13,187 nucleotides of DNA from positions 1-13,187 of the forward strand of contig JAEVYR010000273.1 of NCBI GenBank assembly GCA_023392645.1, read 5' to 3'. Source of the stretch: Chloroflexota bacterium (GTDB taxonomy: Bacteria; Chloroflexota; Chloroflexia; Thermomicrobiales; UBA6265). Position numbers and translations under genes: made by a program. Shown here piece after piece: positions 1-6,769 of this stretch (within the stretch, counting starts at the first letter, position 1; each line of letters starts with the position of its first letter). The notes beneath the pieces are model-generated. The model was not told the origin of the DNA. It made no database searches and saw only the letters and a list, made by a program, of their open reading frames with translations.

Positions 1-13
1 GGGTACGACTCCC

Positions 14-36
14 GATCGTCCAGGACTGGGACGATC
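14..36. repeat. Perfect 8-bp inverted repeat near the left edge
   Basis: Arms GATCGTCC (14-21) and GGACGATC (29-36) are exact reverse complements around a 7-nt loop. No T-run follows on either strand, so it is not a textbook intrinsic terminator. It could be the 3' hairpin of a gene beyond the left edge, or an operator. The rest of 1-215 shows no gene I can support. Confidence 0.35.
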
Positions 37-215
37 AACTCGAGGATTGACACAGCAATTGCCGTCGGTCGGCTGCACGGGGAAACGTGAGCGGATGCTC
101 CCCGCAGCGACCGGCGTCAGTACCACCCGCCGCTCCATCGGGCGCCAGGGTCGGGTCGGTCGGTGCCATACCCCGAGCGCCGCCCTGGCTCCCCTGGAGC
201 GGCGAGTTCGTCCGC

Positions 216-1112
216 TCAGCGCTGCCTGGTGTCGTCGGCAAGCGCGATCGGAGTCGCCGTAGGTCCGACGATCGCGGCTACGAATGCTGCCGCGATCTTC
301 GCGTAGCCGGTATCGTTCGGATGCAGGCAGTCGGTGCCTCCGATGAGGTCACCAGCGTCAATCTGACCGAACATCTCCACAACTACCGCGTCCACCTCAC
401 CGGCGACCTGACGAATCAGGTCGTTGAGCCCAGGTGTGCCATCCGGCGCGCCCTCGAGCACAAGGTTACCGGCCGCGGCGGTGTCCTTCCGGTCGCAGGC
501 GATCAGCGAGTTGAAGTAGGTCATCACGGCAATCGTCGTGTCCGGACCGCCTGCCTGACGGAGCTGCCCCAGCGCCACGGTGAGGTTTTCGCCGAAGGTG
601 GTGAACGTCGTCTCGATCGCCTGGAGGCATTCGGGACCCAAACCGGTTGCGCAGACGTCACGCAGCGGCTTGTAGACGTCGTTGCCGCCAATGTCGATCG
701 TGATCACCGTGACGTCATTGGCAGGATCATCGTCACCGTTTCGAGCGGCAATGATCTCCGTGGCTGCTGGCACCTGGTTGTCGAGCAGCTCCTGCGATGT
801 GGCACCGTCCTCGGCCAGGTTGACAAGCTGCAGGTTGTTGCAGGGGACCGACGCGCCGTCGGGGCACCCGGGTCCCTGCTTGAGGCTCTCGTGGAGCAGC
901 GGCACGTATGCGGTTGAGGCGCGGTCGGAGGCGCCCTTCCCATAGGCGAGCGAGTCGCCGAGGGCGAGATAGATCGGTGAATCAGCGTCAAGCGTCGCAG
1001 GCGAGGCCATCGGCGTGGTGGGCTGGGCCATCGCGACACCAGAGATCAGCATCGCCAGGGCGACGCTCAGCAGGGTAACGATTGCCGGCGAGGAAGTCGA
1101 TGCGATGCGCAT
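216..1112 (-). CDS. Secreted SGNH/GDSL-family hydrolase (lipase/esterase-like)
   Basis: Predicted exported serine hydrolase of 298 residues, acting on ester or acyl bonds outside the cell; the substrate cannot be read from sequence. Residues 1-29 form a signal peptide (hydrophobic core about 9-26, likely cleavage after AMA), followed by a short Thr/Pro/Ala linker. All four SGNH blocks are visible: GDSL at 52-55 (nucleophile Ser54), Gly103 in block II, GGND at 142-145 (oxyanion-hole Asn144), and DCLH at 261-264 (catalytic Asp261 and His264). Six cysteines (83, 91, 154, 162, 206, 262) could form three disulfides, as in secreted actinobacterial SGNH esterases. The ATG at 1112 is preferred because AAAGGA lies about 9 nt upstream; a GTG at 1151 would add 13 residues but lacks a good ribosome site. 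It is downstream of the secreted protein at 1269-1784, but a hairpin between them suggests separate transcription. Confidence 0.9.
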   Translation of the reverse strand: MRIASTSSPAIVTLLSVALAMLISGVAMAQPTTPMASPATLDADSPIYLALGDSLAYGKGASDRASTAYVPLLHESLKQGPGCPDGASVPCNNLQLVNLAEDGATSQELLDNQVPAATEIIAARNGDDDPANDVTVITIDIGGNDVYKPLRDVCATGLGPECLQAIETTFTTFGENLTVALGQLRQAGGPDTTIAVMTYFNSLIACDRKDTAAAGNLVLEGAPDGTPGLNDLIRQVAGEVDAVVVEMFGQIDAGDLIGGTDCLHPNDTGYAKIAAAFVAAIVGPTATPIALADDTRQR

Positions 1113-1161
1113 AGTGTCTATTCCTTTCATCAAGAGTGGGGCACGCATCACCGTCGCTCAC

Positions 1162-1208
1162 GGTCCGCGCCGGTCGGGCCAGGCGTCTCGGCACTGACGG
1201 CGCGGACC
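1162..1208. repeat. 11-bp perfect inverted repeat in the leader of the SGNH hydrolase gene
   Basis: Arms GGTCCGCGCCG (1162-1172) and CGGCGCGGACC (1198-1208) are exact reverse complements separated by 25 nt. On the minus strand it lies 49-95 nt upstream of the hydrolase ATG, so it would fall in the 5' leader or promoter region of that gene. It may be a leader hairpin, a long operator, or part of a terminator system with the neighbouring hairpin at 1236-1259. Function is inferred only. Confidence 0.45.
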
Positions 1209-1235
1209 ATGAGACAGGAGCGGGGAGGATTCGGT

Positions 1236-1259
1236 CGGACACGCGCACTCGCGTGTCCG
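1236..1259 (-). terminator. Terminator-like hairpin after the small secreted protein gene
   Basis: A perfect 10-bp stem, CGGACACGCG (1236-1245) and CGCGTGTCCG (1250-1259), closes a 4-nt CACT loop. It begins 9 nt after the stop codon of the minus-strand gene ending at 1269, the usual place for a transcription terminator. No U-tract follows on the minus strand, so it is a non-canonical (tract-less) intrinsic terminator or an mRNA 3'-end stabiliser. Confidence 0.55.
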
Positions 1260-1268
1260 GCCTGCTCG

Positions 1269-1784
1269 TTACGAGGCGAGGGTGAAGAGGTAGATTTCAA
1301 CCTCCACCTCGTCATCACCAATCTCCATCGTCGCTTCGTCCTCGTCGAGCAACGCCACGCCGGCCCAGCTCGACCCGTCCACCGGGAGCAGCGCCACGGT
1401 CAGGTGGTCGCGATCGTCTACGCCACCGATATCGCCACAGGCGACGACGGTGTCACCCTGATGGATCGCCAGAGCGTAGGGGCCTTTGTCGAGGAGCGTT
1501 TCGTAGTCGGTGCCATCGACTTCGCTGTCGAGAACCATGATGGGACTCGCTGGCGCAACACCGCGCACCTCGGCGTCTGGCTCCTTTTCCTGGGCGGTTC
1601 GGAACTGCCCGACGTCATATGCTCCGCTGCCGAGATTGGCGCAGGTGCCCTGATGGATGCTGGCGGTCAGTGGTCCGCCAGGGCCAGGTGTCGCGTCCTG
1701 AGCGCTCGCGGCAACCGGGCCAATCAGGCCGAGCGCGAACAGCAGCACGAAGACAGCGCGCGTGAGCATTCGGAGGTTGTTCAT
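1269..1784 (-). CDS. Small secreted protein with two His-Gln-Gly motifs, function unknown
   Basis: A 171-residue exported protein. Residues 1-28 form a signal peptide (hydrophobic core 8-25, likely cleavage after ASA), followed by an Asp/Thr/Pro/Gly-rich linker. The mature part holds two related motifs: IHQGTC at 43-48, followed by a Gly-rich turn, and AIHQGDTVVAC at 106-116. The only two cysteines (48 and 116) sit just after these motifs and probably form a disulfide. The acidic C-terminal part (about 148-163) ends in a hydrophobic strand. I recognise the layout (HxG-T-C near the N-terminus, a repeated His-containing strand ending in ACG, then a Ser-Gly/Ala-Gly strand) from uncharacterised secreted proteins of Thermomicrobia, but no biochemical role is known to me. 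The ATG at 1784 has AGGAG 8 nt upstream; the adjacent GTG at 1787 is less well spaced. Confidence 0.8.
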   Translation of the reverse strand: MNNLRMLTRAVFVLLFALGLIGPVAASAQDATPGPGGPLTASIHQGTCANLGSGAYDVGQFRTAQEKEPDAEVRGVAPASPIMVLDSEVDGTDYETLLDKGPYALAIHQGDTVVACGDIGGVDDRDHLTVALLPVDGSSWAGVALLDEDEATMEIGDDEVEVEIYLFTLAS

Positions 1785-2177
1785 CACAGAGTCTCCTGTC
1801 GTCAGGGAGTGCTTGGTGAGAGCGGACGATCAGGAAGGTTTGACCAGTCCAGTACGGGGGCGGCCCACGGGCCGGTACAGCCCGCTGCGTCCGTCCGCGG
1901 GCGGTGGCGATTCGTGCTGTTGGCGTCATCGTTCTGCCTCCCCTTTGGACGCGCTGGCTTCGTTGCGTCCTGGCAGCATGCCGGTTGGTGGTAGTGATCC
2001 CATTTCCCAGTATGGGAATTCCCGCCTCGCACGGAACCGGTTCCGGGCATCCCGGGGAAACTCGCCACGAAACTGCCACGACGGCTTCGCGAAATGAGTC
2101 ATACCTGCCACGCGGACTGGACATGATGGGGTCATCGGGGATACCGCCGGGTGATCCCTCGTGAAAGGATTCCCGCG
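1785..2177. other. Divergent intergenic region, no supportable gene
   Basis: These 393 bp separate the minus-strand secreted protein gene from the plus-strand SRPBCC-flavodoxin gene, so they should contain two divergent promoters. I could not identify convincing -35/-10 pairs. The reading frames here lack ribosome sites and recognisable protein features. Structure seen: CGGCCC and GGGCCG around a 2-nt centre at 1861-1874, then a cluster of palindromes at 2004-2045, annotated separately. Confidence 0.5.
2004..2045. promoter_or_regulatory. Cluster of three palindromes, candidate operator sites
   Basis: Three dyads lie in 42 bp: TTCCC/GGGAA arms around AGTAT (2004-2018); GGGAATTCCC (2014-2023), which overlaps the first so that GGGAA is shared; and a perfect 14-bp palindrome CGGAACCGGTTCCG (2032-2045). 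They lie about 133-174 bp upstream of the SRPBCC-flavodoxin ATG, inside a divergent intergenic region. Dimeric repressor or activator binding is a reasonable inference; no cognate regulator is encoded in the window. Confidence 0.35.
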
Positions 2178-3440
2178 ATGCGCACGTCACTCACCCTGAG
2201 GCTTGGCCTCGCTGCCGCGACTGCGACTGCCGCCCACGCCAGTGCTCGCCACCTCGGTCGGAGCTGGGGCGCGACCGCCGCCGAGGCCGCGATGCCGCTG
2301 CCCGGCGACGACCTCGTTCCACATCCCGACAGCCAGGCAACGATGGCCATCACCATCGATGCGCCGCCCGAAGCCGTCTGGCCGTGGCTGGTGCAGATGG
2401 GGGTCGATCGCGCCGGATTGTACACGCACACCTGGGTCGAAAACGGCCTGCTGCGTCTGGGTATCCGAAACGCCGATGCGATCCGGCCGGACTGGCAGAA
2501 TCTCAAGGCCGGCGATCACATCTGGTTCGTGCCGGAGGCGTATCCCGCCCCGCAATACGGGCCGCGCGTCGTCACGATCGACCCGCCCCACACGCTCGTC
2601 TGCGCGCTGGGGGACGATCCCGACGCGCTCGTCGGCACCTGGCAATTCGTTCTCACCGGCGGCGATGTCACCCGCCTGTTGTTCCGCAGCCGCGCGGCGC
2701 ATACCCGTCTCGCCGGGTTGAAGATCATGGATGCCGTGCTCGAGCCAGGGTACCTCTACATGGATATCGGGATGCTGCATGGCATCGCCGCGCGCGCCGC
2801 CGTCGACCCGCAGTCCCTGCCATCCGTCGCCGAACCACCCGTTCGCACGCCGGCCGGCACGCCGCTGAAAGCGCTGGTCGCGGTGGCCAGTCCTCAAGGC
2901 TCGACCACCCAGGTCGGTCGCGCCATCGCCACCGAGCTGCGCCAGGCCGGCATCGCTGCCGACCTGCGCGACGTTCGCGAAGTGGCGAGCATCGACGAAT
3001 ACGATGCGGTTGTGGTCGGCAGCGCGATCCACTCTCATCACTGGATGCGAACCGCGCAGTCCCTGGTCGAGCGACACCGCGAGATCCTGAAGCTCAGGCC
3101 GACCTGGCTGTTCAGCAGCGGCATGCTGGCGGTCGACACCCAATCGTCGTGGCCAAACGCATACCCGCGCGGGATGGCGGAGCTTGCCCTCAGCGTGAAT
3201 GCGCGCGAGCACCGGATCTTCGCCGGCCGCCGAGCCATGCCAGAGCCCAAGCCGTTGTGGGCGCTCTTCGGGCGGCTTGCGGTGTGGGTGGCCAGCCGCA
3301 CCGAGCCCGTCCCAGAGGGGTACACGCTGACCGCTGGCGACTTCCGCGACTGGCCGGCGATCCATGCCTGGGGGCGGAGGATCGCGGACACCATCCGGGA
3401 AGAAGCGAATCGGGCTGCTGCCGCCAGAGCGTCGGCGTGA
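2178..3440 (+). CDS. SRPBCC-domain / flavodoxin-domain fusion protein
   Basis: A 420-residue two-domain protein. The N-terminal part (about 39-205) is an SRPBCC (START/polyketide-cyclase-like) hydrophobic-ligand fold: the sequence LPGDDLVPHP, then a strand with IDAPPEAVWPWLVQMG, then a Trp-rich second half, as in the actinobacterial and Chloroflexota stand-alone family. A Pro-rich linker (about 206-228) leads to a flavodoxin domain (230-405) with the FMN-phosphate loop SPQGSTTQV (238-246), the second-loop strand YDAVVVGSAIH (275-285) and the WLFSSG strand (310-315). This layout fits the HemG/protoporphyrinogen-oxidase-like flavodoxin family, so FMN binding and electron transfer are likely; the substrate is unknown. 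Residues 1-25 are mildly hydrophobic but not a clear signal peptide. The ATG at 2178 has AAAGGA 8 nt upstream; the in-frame GTG at 2151 does not. It is co-directional with the stress operon but 202 nt away. Confidence 0.85.
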   Translation: MRTSLTLRLGLAAATATAAHASARHLGRSWGATAAEAAMPLPGDDLVPHPDSQATMAITIDAPPEAVWPWLVQMGVDRAGLYTHTWVENGLLRLGIRNADAIRPDWQNLKAGDHIWFVPEAYPAPQYGPRVVTIDPPHTLVCALGDDPDALVGTWQFVLTGGDVTRLLFRSRAAHTRLAGLKIMDAVLEPGYLYMDIGMLHGIAARAAVDPQSLPSVAEPPVRTPAGTPLKALVAVASPQGSTTQVGRAIATELRQAGIAADLRDVREVASIDEYDAVVVGSAIHSHHWMRTAQSLVERHREILKLRPTWLFSSGMLAVDTQSSWPNAYPRGMAELALSVNAREHRIFAGRRAMPEPKPLWALFGRLAVWVASRTEPVPEGYTLTAGDFRDWPAIHAWGRRIADTIREEANRAAAARASA

Positions 3441-3521
3441 GCGTCCGCGTCATCATCGAGCGCTCGGCCGCGGCAGGGGGTGCGGCGGGCGATCGTCCTG
3501 GCAGTCAAGCAAAGTGTCGAT

Positions 3522-3547
3522 ATTGGCACGATGTTGCCACATCGTGC
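3522..3547 (+). promoter_or_regulatory. Candidate regulatory site upstream of the first universal stress gene
   Basis: This site overlaps two signals. The first is ATTGGCACGATGTTGCCA (3522-3539), which matches 16 of 18 bases, including 12 in a row (ACGATGTTGCCA, 3528-3539), in the leader of the second tandem stress gene (11501-11518, minus strand). The second is a perfect 8-bp inverted repeat, GCACGATG (3526-3533) and CATCGTGC (3540-3547), around TTGCCA. A further 9-mer, GTGTCGATA (3514-3522), also recurs in the other leader. The motif ends 103 nt before the ATG. A shared transcription-factor site is inferred. Confidence 0.45.
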
Positions 3548-3564
3548 ACGGCAGATGAGGCGCG

Positions 3565-3580
3565 CCCGATGCGAATCGGG
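3565..3580. repeat. 6-bp inverted repeat with 4-nt loop in the stress-gene leader
   Basis: CCCGAT (3565-3570) and ATCGGG (3575-3580) are exact reverse complements around GCGA, 63 nt before the stress protein ATG. It could be a leader RNA hairpin (GCGA is a stable GNRA-type tetraloop) or the terminator of the preceding gene. No U-run follows. Confidence 0.3.
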
Positions 3581-3642
3581 GCATAGGGTAGCGACGGACA
3601 AGGCCACCGCCCTTGACTATGTCGACCGGAAAGGACGCCATC

Positions 3643-4584
3643 ATGGCCGCACCCGTGCACACCCGCCGAATACTCGTCCCGCTCGATGGCTCGGATCTCG
3701 CCACGATCGCGATCCCCTGGGCCCGTGCTCTCGCGACGCCGGAGACGGAGGTCGTCCTCTTCCGTGCAGTGCCGGAGCTCGCCCCGATGACGGAGCTTGC
3801 CGGCGCGCGAGAGTATCCGGCTACCCGGGTCTTCGCACACCGGCTGCGGGATGCCGATGACTACCTCGCAGATGTCAAAACGGCTCTGCATGGCGTCCTG
3901 CCACATGTCGCCACCGCCACTGGAGCGGGGGAGGCGCCCGACACGATTCTCGACGCGGCGGAGGCACAGGGCGTGGACCTGATCGTCATGGCCACGCACG
4001 GGCGCGGCTTCACCGGAAGGGTGGTGATCGGCAGCGTCGCCGACCGGGTTGCCCGAGCGTCGACCGTGCCCGTGCTGCTCGTGCATCCGGCGCGAGGCGC
4101 AGGTGCCGCCCATGTCGACGACCCCGTGCGTGTGTCTCGCATCGTCGTCCCGCTTGACGGTTCTGAGCGTGCCAGGGGAGCGCTCTCGATCGCGGAGGCG
4201 CTCGCGCGTCAGATCGCGGCGCCGATCCACCTCATCCGCGCGCTGCCGACCGCCGAGGAAATTGCGTCGCAGCGCGATTCGCACGACGACATGTACTACG
4301 CGGAGCAAGCTGCGGCGATCACCGACGCGCTGGCGGAGGAAGCGCACAAACTGAGCTCCGGGGGCCTCACGGTGACCGGCGAGACTGTCGTCGGCGAGCC
4401 CGGGCAAAGCATCATCGGGGCCACTCGCAAAGACGATTTGATCGTCATGACGAGCCATGGCACAGGTGGCGTGCGCCGCTGGCTGTTGGGCAGCGTGGCC
4501 GAGCGCCTGCTCCGCTCGGGCGCCGCGCCGGTGCTGCTGGTTCCCGTTCCCGAGCGCCGGCGCCTGGTCGAGGCGGCGAGGTGA
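3643..4584 (+). CDS. Tandem-domain universal stress protein
   Basis: A 313-residue cytoplasmic protein of two fused UspA domains (about 8-148 and 166-302). Each begins with an (I/V)VPLDGS strand and ends with the nucleotide-binding loop pattern G/x-2x-G-9x-GS. Domain 1 has ATHG-RGFTGRVVI-GS (Gly120, Gly130-Ser131) and domain 2 has TSHG-TGGVRRWLL-GS (Gly273, Gly283-Ser284), so both look able to bind ATP. Such proteins modulate stress survival, often by sensing adenine nucleotides; the partner is unknown. The ATG at 3643 has GGAAAGGA 7 nt upstream; an in-frame TTG at 3613 lacks a ribosome site. It is the first gene of an operon with the PAP2 fusion (6 nt downstream) and the P-type ATPase. It is a paralogue of the protein at 10313-11452: both begin with TRRILVPLDGSDL. 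Its leader carries the motif at 3522-3547. Confidence 0.93.
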   Translation: MAAPVHTRRILVPLDGSDLATIAIPWARALATPETEVVLFRAVPELAPMTELAGAREYPATRVFAHRLRDADDYLADVKTALHGVLPHVATATGAGEAPDTILDAAEAQGVDLIVMATHGRGFTGRVVIGSVADRVARASTVPVLLVHPARGAGAAHVDDPVRVSRIVVPLDGSERARGALSIAEALARQIAAPIHLIRALPTAEEIASQRDSHDDMYYAEQAAAITDALAEEAHKLSSGGLTVTGETVVGEPGQSIIGATRKDDLIVMTSHGTGGVRRWLLGSVAERLLRSGAAPVLLVPVPERRRLVEAAR

Positions 4585-4590
4585 TTCGCC

Positions 4591-6768
4591 TTGCACGTGC
4601 GGGTCTGCTCGACCTGCGAGCGAAGCCAGCTACGCGATTGGGTCGAACAGCGGCGTCCAGTCCGAGATTGCGAGCTTGATATGGCGACGGTACCGTACCT
4701 GCATCTTCAACGACTCCATCGTCCGACAATGGCAACGGCCACCCTGACGCTCGCCGTCCTGACCCTGTTGTTGTTCGTCGACGCCCTGGTTCGTCACCCC
4801 GGATCGTTTGACTACCGGATGTTGAACGCAATTCAGGCGATCGATGTGCCCGGTCTGGAGCCTGTGCTGCGCACGGTGAGCCGGTTCACCAGTTCCCCCT
4901 GGGCAATCTATATGTGGATCGCGGTATTCATCGCGCTCCTTTCGGCGAAATGGTGGGCTACCGCCGGGGCGGTCCTGCTGGTGCCGGCGGGCGTGGGAAT
5001 CAACAACATCGTCGTCAGCGGCATGATGATCCAGCAGCCGCGCCCCGAAGCCGACCATCTCCACCGTCTCGTCGGCGAGACATCCGCGACGTCGTTCCCC
5101 AGCGGCCATGTCGTCGGGGCAGTGCTGCTGTACGGCATCGTCTTCGTGGCCGCGCGGCGACTCCGACAGCCCGGGCCTCGGCTCCTTGTCGAGGTTGTGG
5201 CTGTCGCTGTTGTGGCGATCGTCGGGCTGGCCCGTCTCTGGATGGGCACGCACTGGGTCACGGATGTGCTGGCCGCATATACCTTCGGCGGCGCGCTCCT
5301 GCTTCCGCTGATTGTCATGGAACGAGAGTGGGCGAAGAACCTGAATGGCCTGCCGCTCAGCGATGCAATCACGACGGTCAGGCGTCTCGTGCATGACTAT
5401 GAGGCGCAGGCGGAGACCTGGATTCGCGACGGTATCACGACCTGGAGAGAAGAGGGTCGGCTTTCGGCAGCGGATGCGGCGCGACTGGAGGGCGAACTCA
5501 ACCTCGCCGAAGTCCGGGCGATCATGCCGCATCTCGCTGCCCATGTGGCGATCGGGGTGGCATTGCCGTTTCCCATCAGCAGCGCCGTCCGTATCGGCTA
5601 CACGCTCAGTAACCTGGCGGTTTCGACAGGCCGTTTCGTCGCTGGTCGCGTCGATCGCCGGCGATGGCGGCGCGACTTGAGCATTCACTCGCCGATCATC
5701 ATGGTGGTCGCCATTCCGCCGATCATCGGCGAGCTGTCCTACCTGGTCTCGGGACCGATCCGGTCTCACCGGCTACTTGTGCGGGTGGCGCTCGATCGCG
5801 CGCTGGTGAAGACCCCAGGACGGCTGTATCAGCGCACCGGCATGCGCTCGGCCATTGTCCCTGCGTTGCCGGTACACGTTCCGCACAGGTCCATCGAGGT
5901 GCCGCTCTTTGCGAACCGCGACCGGCCCGTGCGGGCGTTGATGCTCACGGCAGCCGGGCTTCTCGCGCTCGACGTGGGATCGGAAGTGATTGACGACCTG
6001 CTGCATCCGTCCTGGCTGGTCTGGACCCCTGCGAAACGAATACTGGATCTCAATGCCGAGGCTTCGTTCGGAAGCTGGTTCTCGGTGGCGGCATTGTTCA
6101 CCTGCGCGCTACTGCTCTCTGTGATTGCCTGGGCAGCACGGCAGAACGGTGACAGGTTCGCTCGCCACTGGTGGGGCCTCGCCCTCATCGCTCTGGCGCT
6201 CTCTGTCGACGAGCAGGCCGAGGTCCATGATCCCGGTATCGGCACGCAGTTGCGGGATCGACTCTCGCTCAATGGAGTCTTCTATTTCGGCTGGGTCATC
6301 TTCGGCCTGGTATCCGTCCTGGTCGTCGCGCTCATCTATCGCCGGTTCATCCTTGCCCTGCCTCCCGACATCCGCTTCCGCTTTGCGGTCGCCGCGGCAC
6401 TGTACGTTGGCGGCGAGCTCGGGTTCGAAATGATTAACGGCTGGTGGGCGGACCGCGCCGGACGCACCAACCTGACCTACGATTTGCTCACGTCTGCCGA
6501 GGAATTCCTCAGCATGCTCGGGATCGTGGTGGCGATCAGCGCGCTCATCGCGTACCTCGGAAGCCATGTGGGCACGGTGCGGTTTCCTGCAGGCGTTGGT
6601 CTGGCACCGCCGCCCGAAGCAGAAAGAGCTGACCATGATGCCGCCGCTCGAGCACCGGAGTCAGCGGCGGCCGGACCAGTCGGAGCAATTCGTGACGATG
6701 GCTGGGCTGCCGTGCGGCCCGCACCGCGGGTGACGAACGGCCGCGCCCAGGCGCGCAAGGGCTTCTGA
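4591..6768 (+). CDS. PAP2-family phosphatase fused to a large uncharacterised membrane region
   Basis: A 725-residue multi-pass membrane protein in three parts. Part 1 (about 48-245) is a PAP2/lipid-phosphate-phosphatase domain: PRP at 150-152, PSGH at 170-173 (His173) and AR-5x-H-3x-D at 214-225 (nucleophile candidate His221). The usual Lys of the first motif (KX6RP) is Gly144 and the Ser of the third is Ala214. Part 2 (about 250-440) has an amphipathic helical stretch rich in Arg/Glu, then an HSPIIMVVAIPPIIGELSYL membrane segment and basic helices; I know similar segments only from uncharacterised proteins. Part 3 (about 447-657) has about six membrane helices with conserved-looking DLNAEASFGSWFS and LALSVDEQAEVHD motifs, also seen in uncharacterised bacterial membrane proteins. 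An Ala/Pro-rich tail follows. The TTG start at 4591 is chosen because GAGGTGA, overlapping the previous stop codon, lies 6 nt upstream; ATG at 4681 or 4729 would remove a hydrophilic extension. Confidence 0.82.
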   Translation: MHVRVCSTCERSQLRDWVEQRRPVRDCELDMATVPYLHLQRLHRPTMATATLTLAVLTLLLFVDALVRHPGSFDYRMLNAIQAIDVPGLEPVLRTVSRFTSSPWAIYMWIAVFIALLSAKWWATAGAVLLVPAGVGINNIVVSGMMIQQPRPEADHLHRLVGETSATSFPSGHVVGAVLLYGIVFVAARRLRQPGPRLLVEVVAVAVVAIVGLARLWMGTHWVTDVLAAYTFGGALLLPLIVMEREWAKNLNGLPLSDAITTVRRLVHDYEAQAETWIRDGITTWREEGRLSAADAARLEGELNLAEVRAIMPHLAAHVAIGVALPFPISSAVRIGYTLSNLAVSTGRFVAGRVDRRRWRRDLSIHSPIIMVVAIPPIIGELSYLVSGPIRSHRLLVRVALDRALVKTPGRLYQRTGMRSAIVPALPVHVPHRSIEVPLFANRDRPVRALMLTAAGLLALDVGSEVIDDLLHPSWLVWTPAKRILDLNAEASFGSWFSVAALFTCALLLSVIAWAARQNGDRFARHWWGLALIALALSVDEQAEVHDPGIGTQLRDRLSLNGVFYFGWVIFGLVSVLVVALIYRRFILALPPDIRFRFAVAAALYVGGELGFEMINGWWADRAGRTNLTYDLLTSAEEFLSMLGIVVAISALIAYLGSHVGTVRFPAGVGLAPPPEAERADHDAAARAPESAAAGPVGAIRDDGWAAVRPAPRVTNGRAQARKGF

Positions 6769-6769
6769 C

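Noticed and set aside
47..52. TTGACA as a possible -35 promoter element on the plus strand
   Set aside because: No -10-like hexamer is present 16-18 nt downstream, and no plus-strand gene starts nearby.
178..204. CGCCGC/GCGGCG arms as a terminator for the SGNH hydrolase gene
   Set aside because: Only a 6-bp stem with a 15-nt loop and no U-tract; expected often by chance in DNA this GC-rich.
87..917. Long plus-strand open frame of 276 codons
   Set aside because: It is antisense to the SGNH hydrolase gene, whose signal peptide and all catalytic blocks are intact; the plus frame shows no recognisable domain and no ribosome site.
1209..1994. Plus-strand open frame of 261 codons
   Set aside because: It runs antisense through the small secreted protein gene and across the intergenic region; low-complexity Arg/Glu/Gly composition typical of a reverse shadow in GC-rich DNA.
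2187..3365. Minus-strand open frame of 392 codons
   Set aside because: Entirely antisense to the SRPBCC-flavodoxin gene, which has clear domain motifs and a well-placed ribosome site.
3457..3466. CGAGCGCTCG palindrome as a terminator of the SRPBCC-flavodoxin gene
   Set aside because: A 10-bp palindrome without a loop cannot form a proper hairpin, and no U-tract follows.
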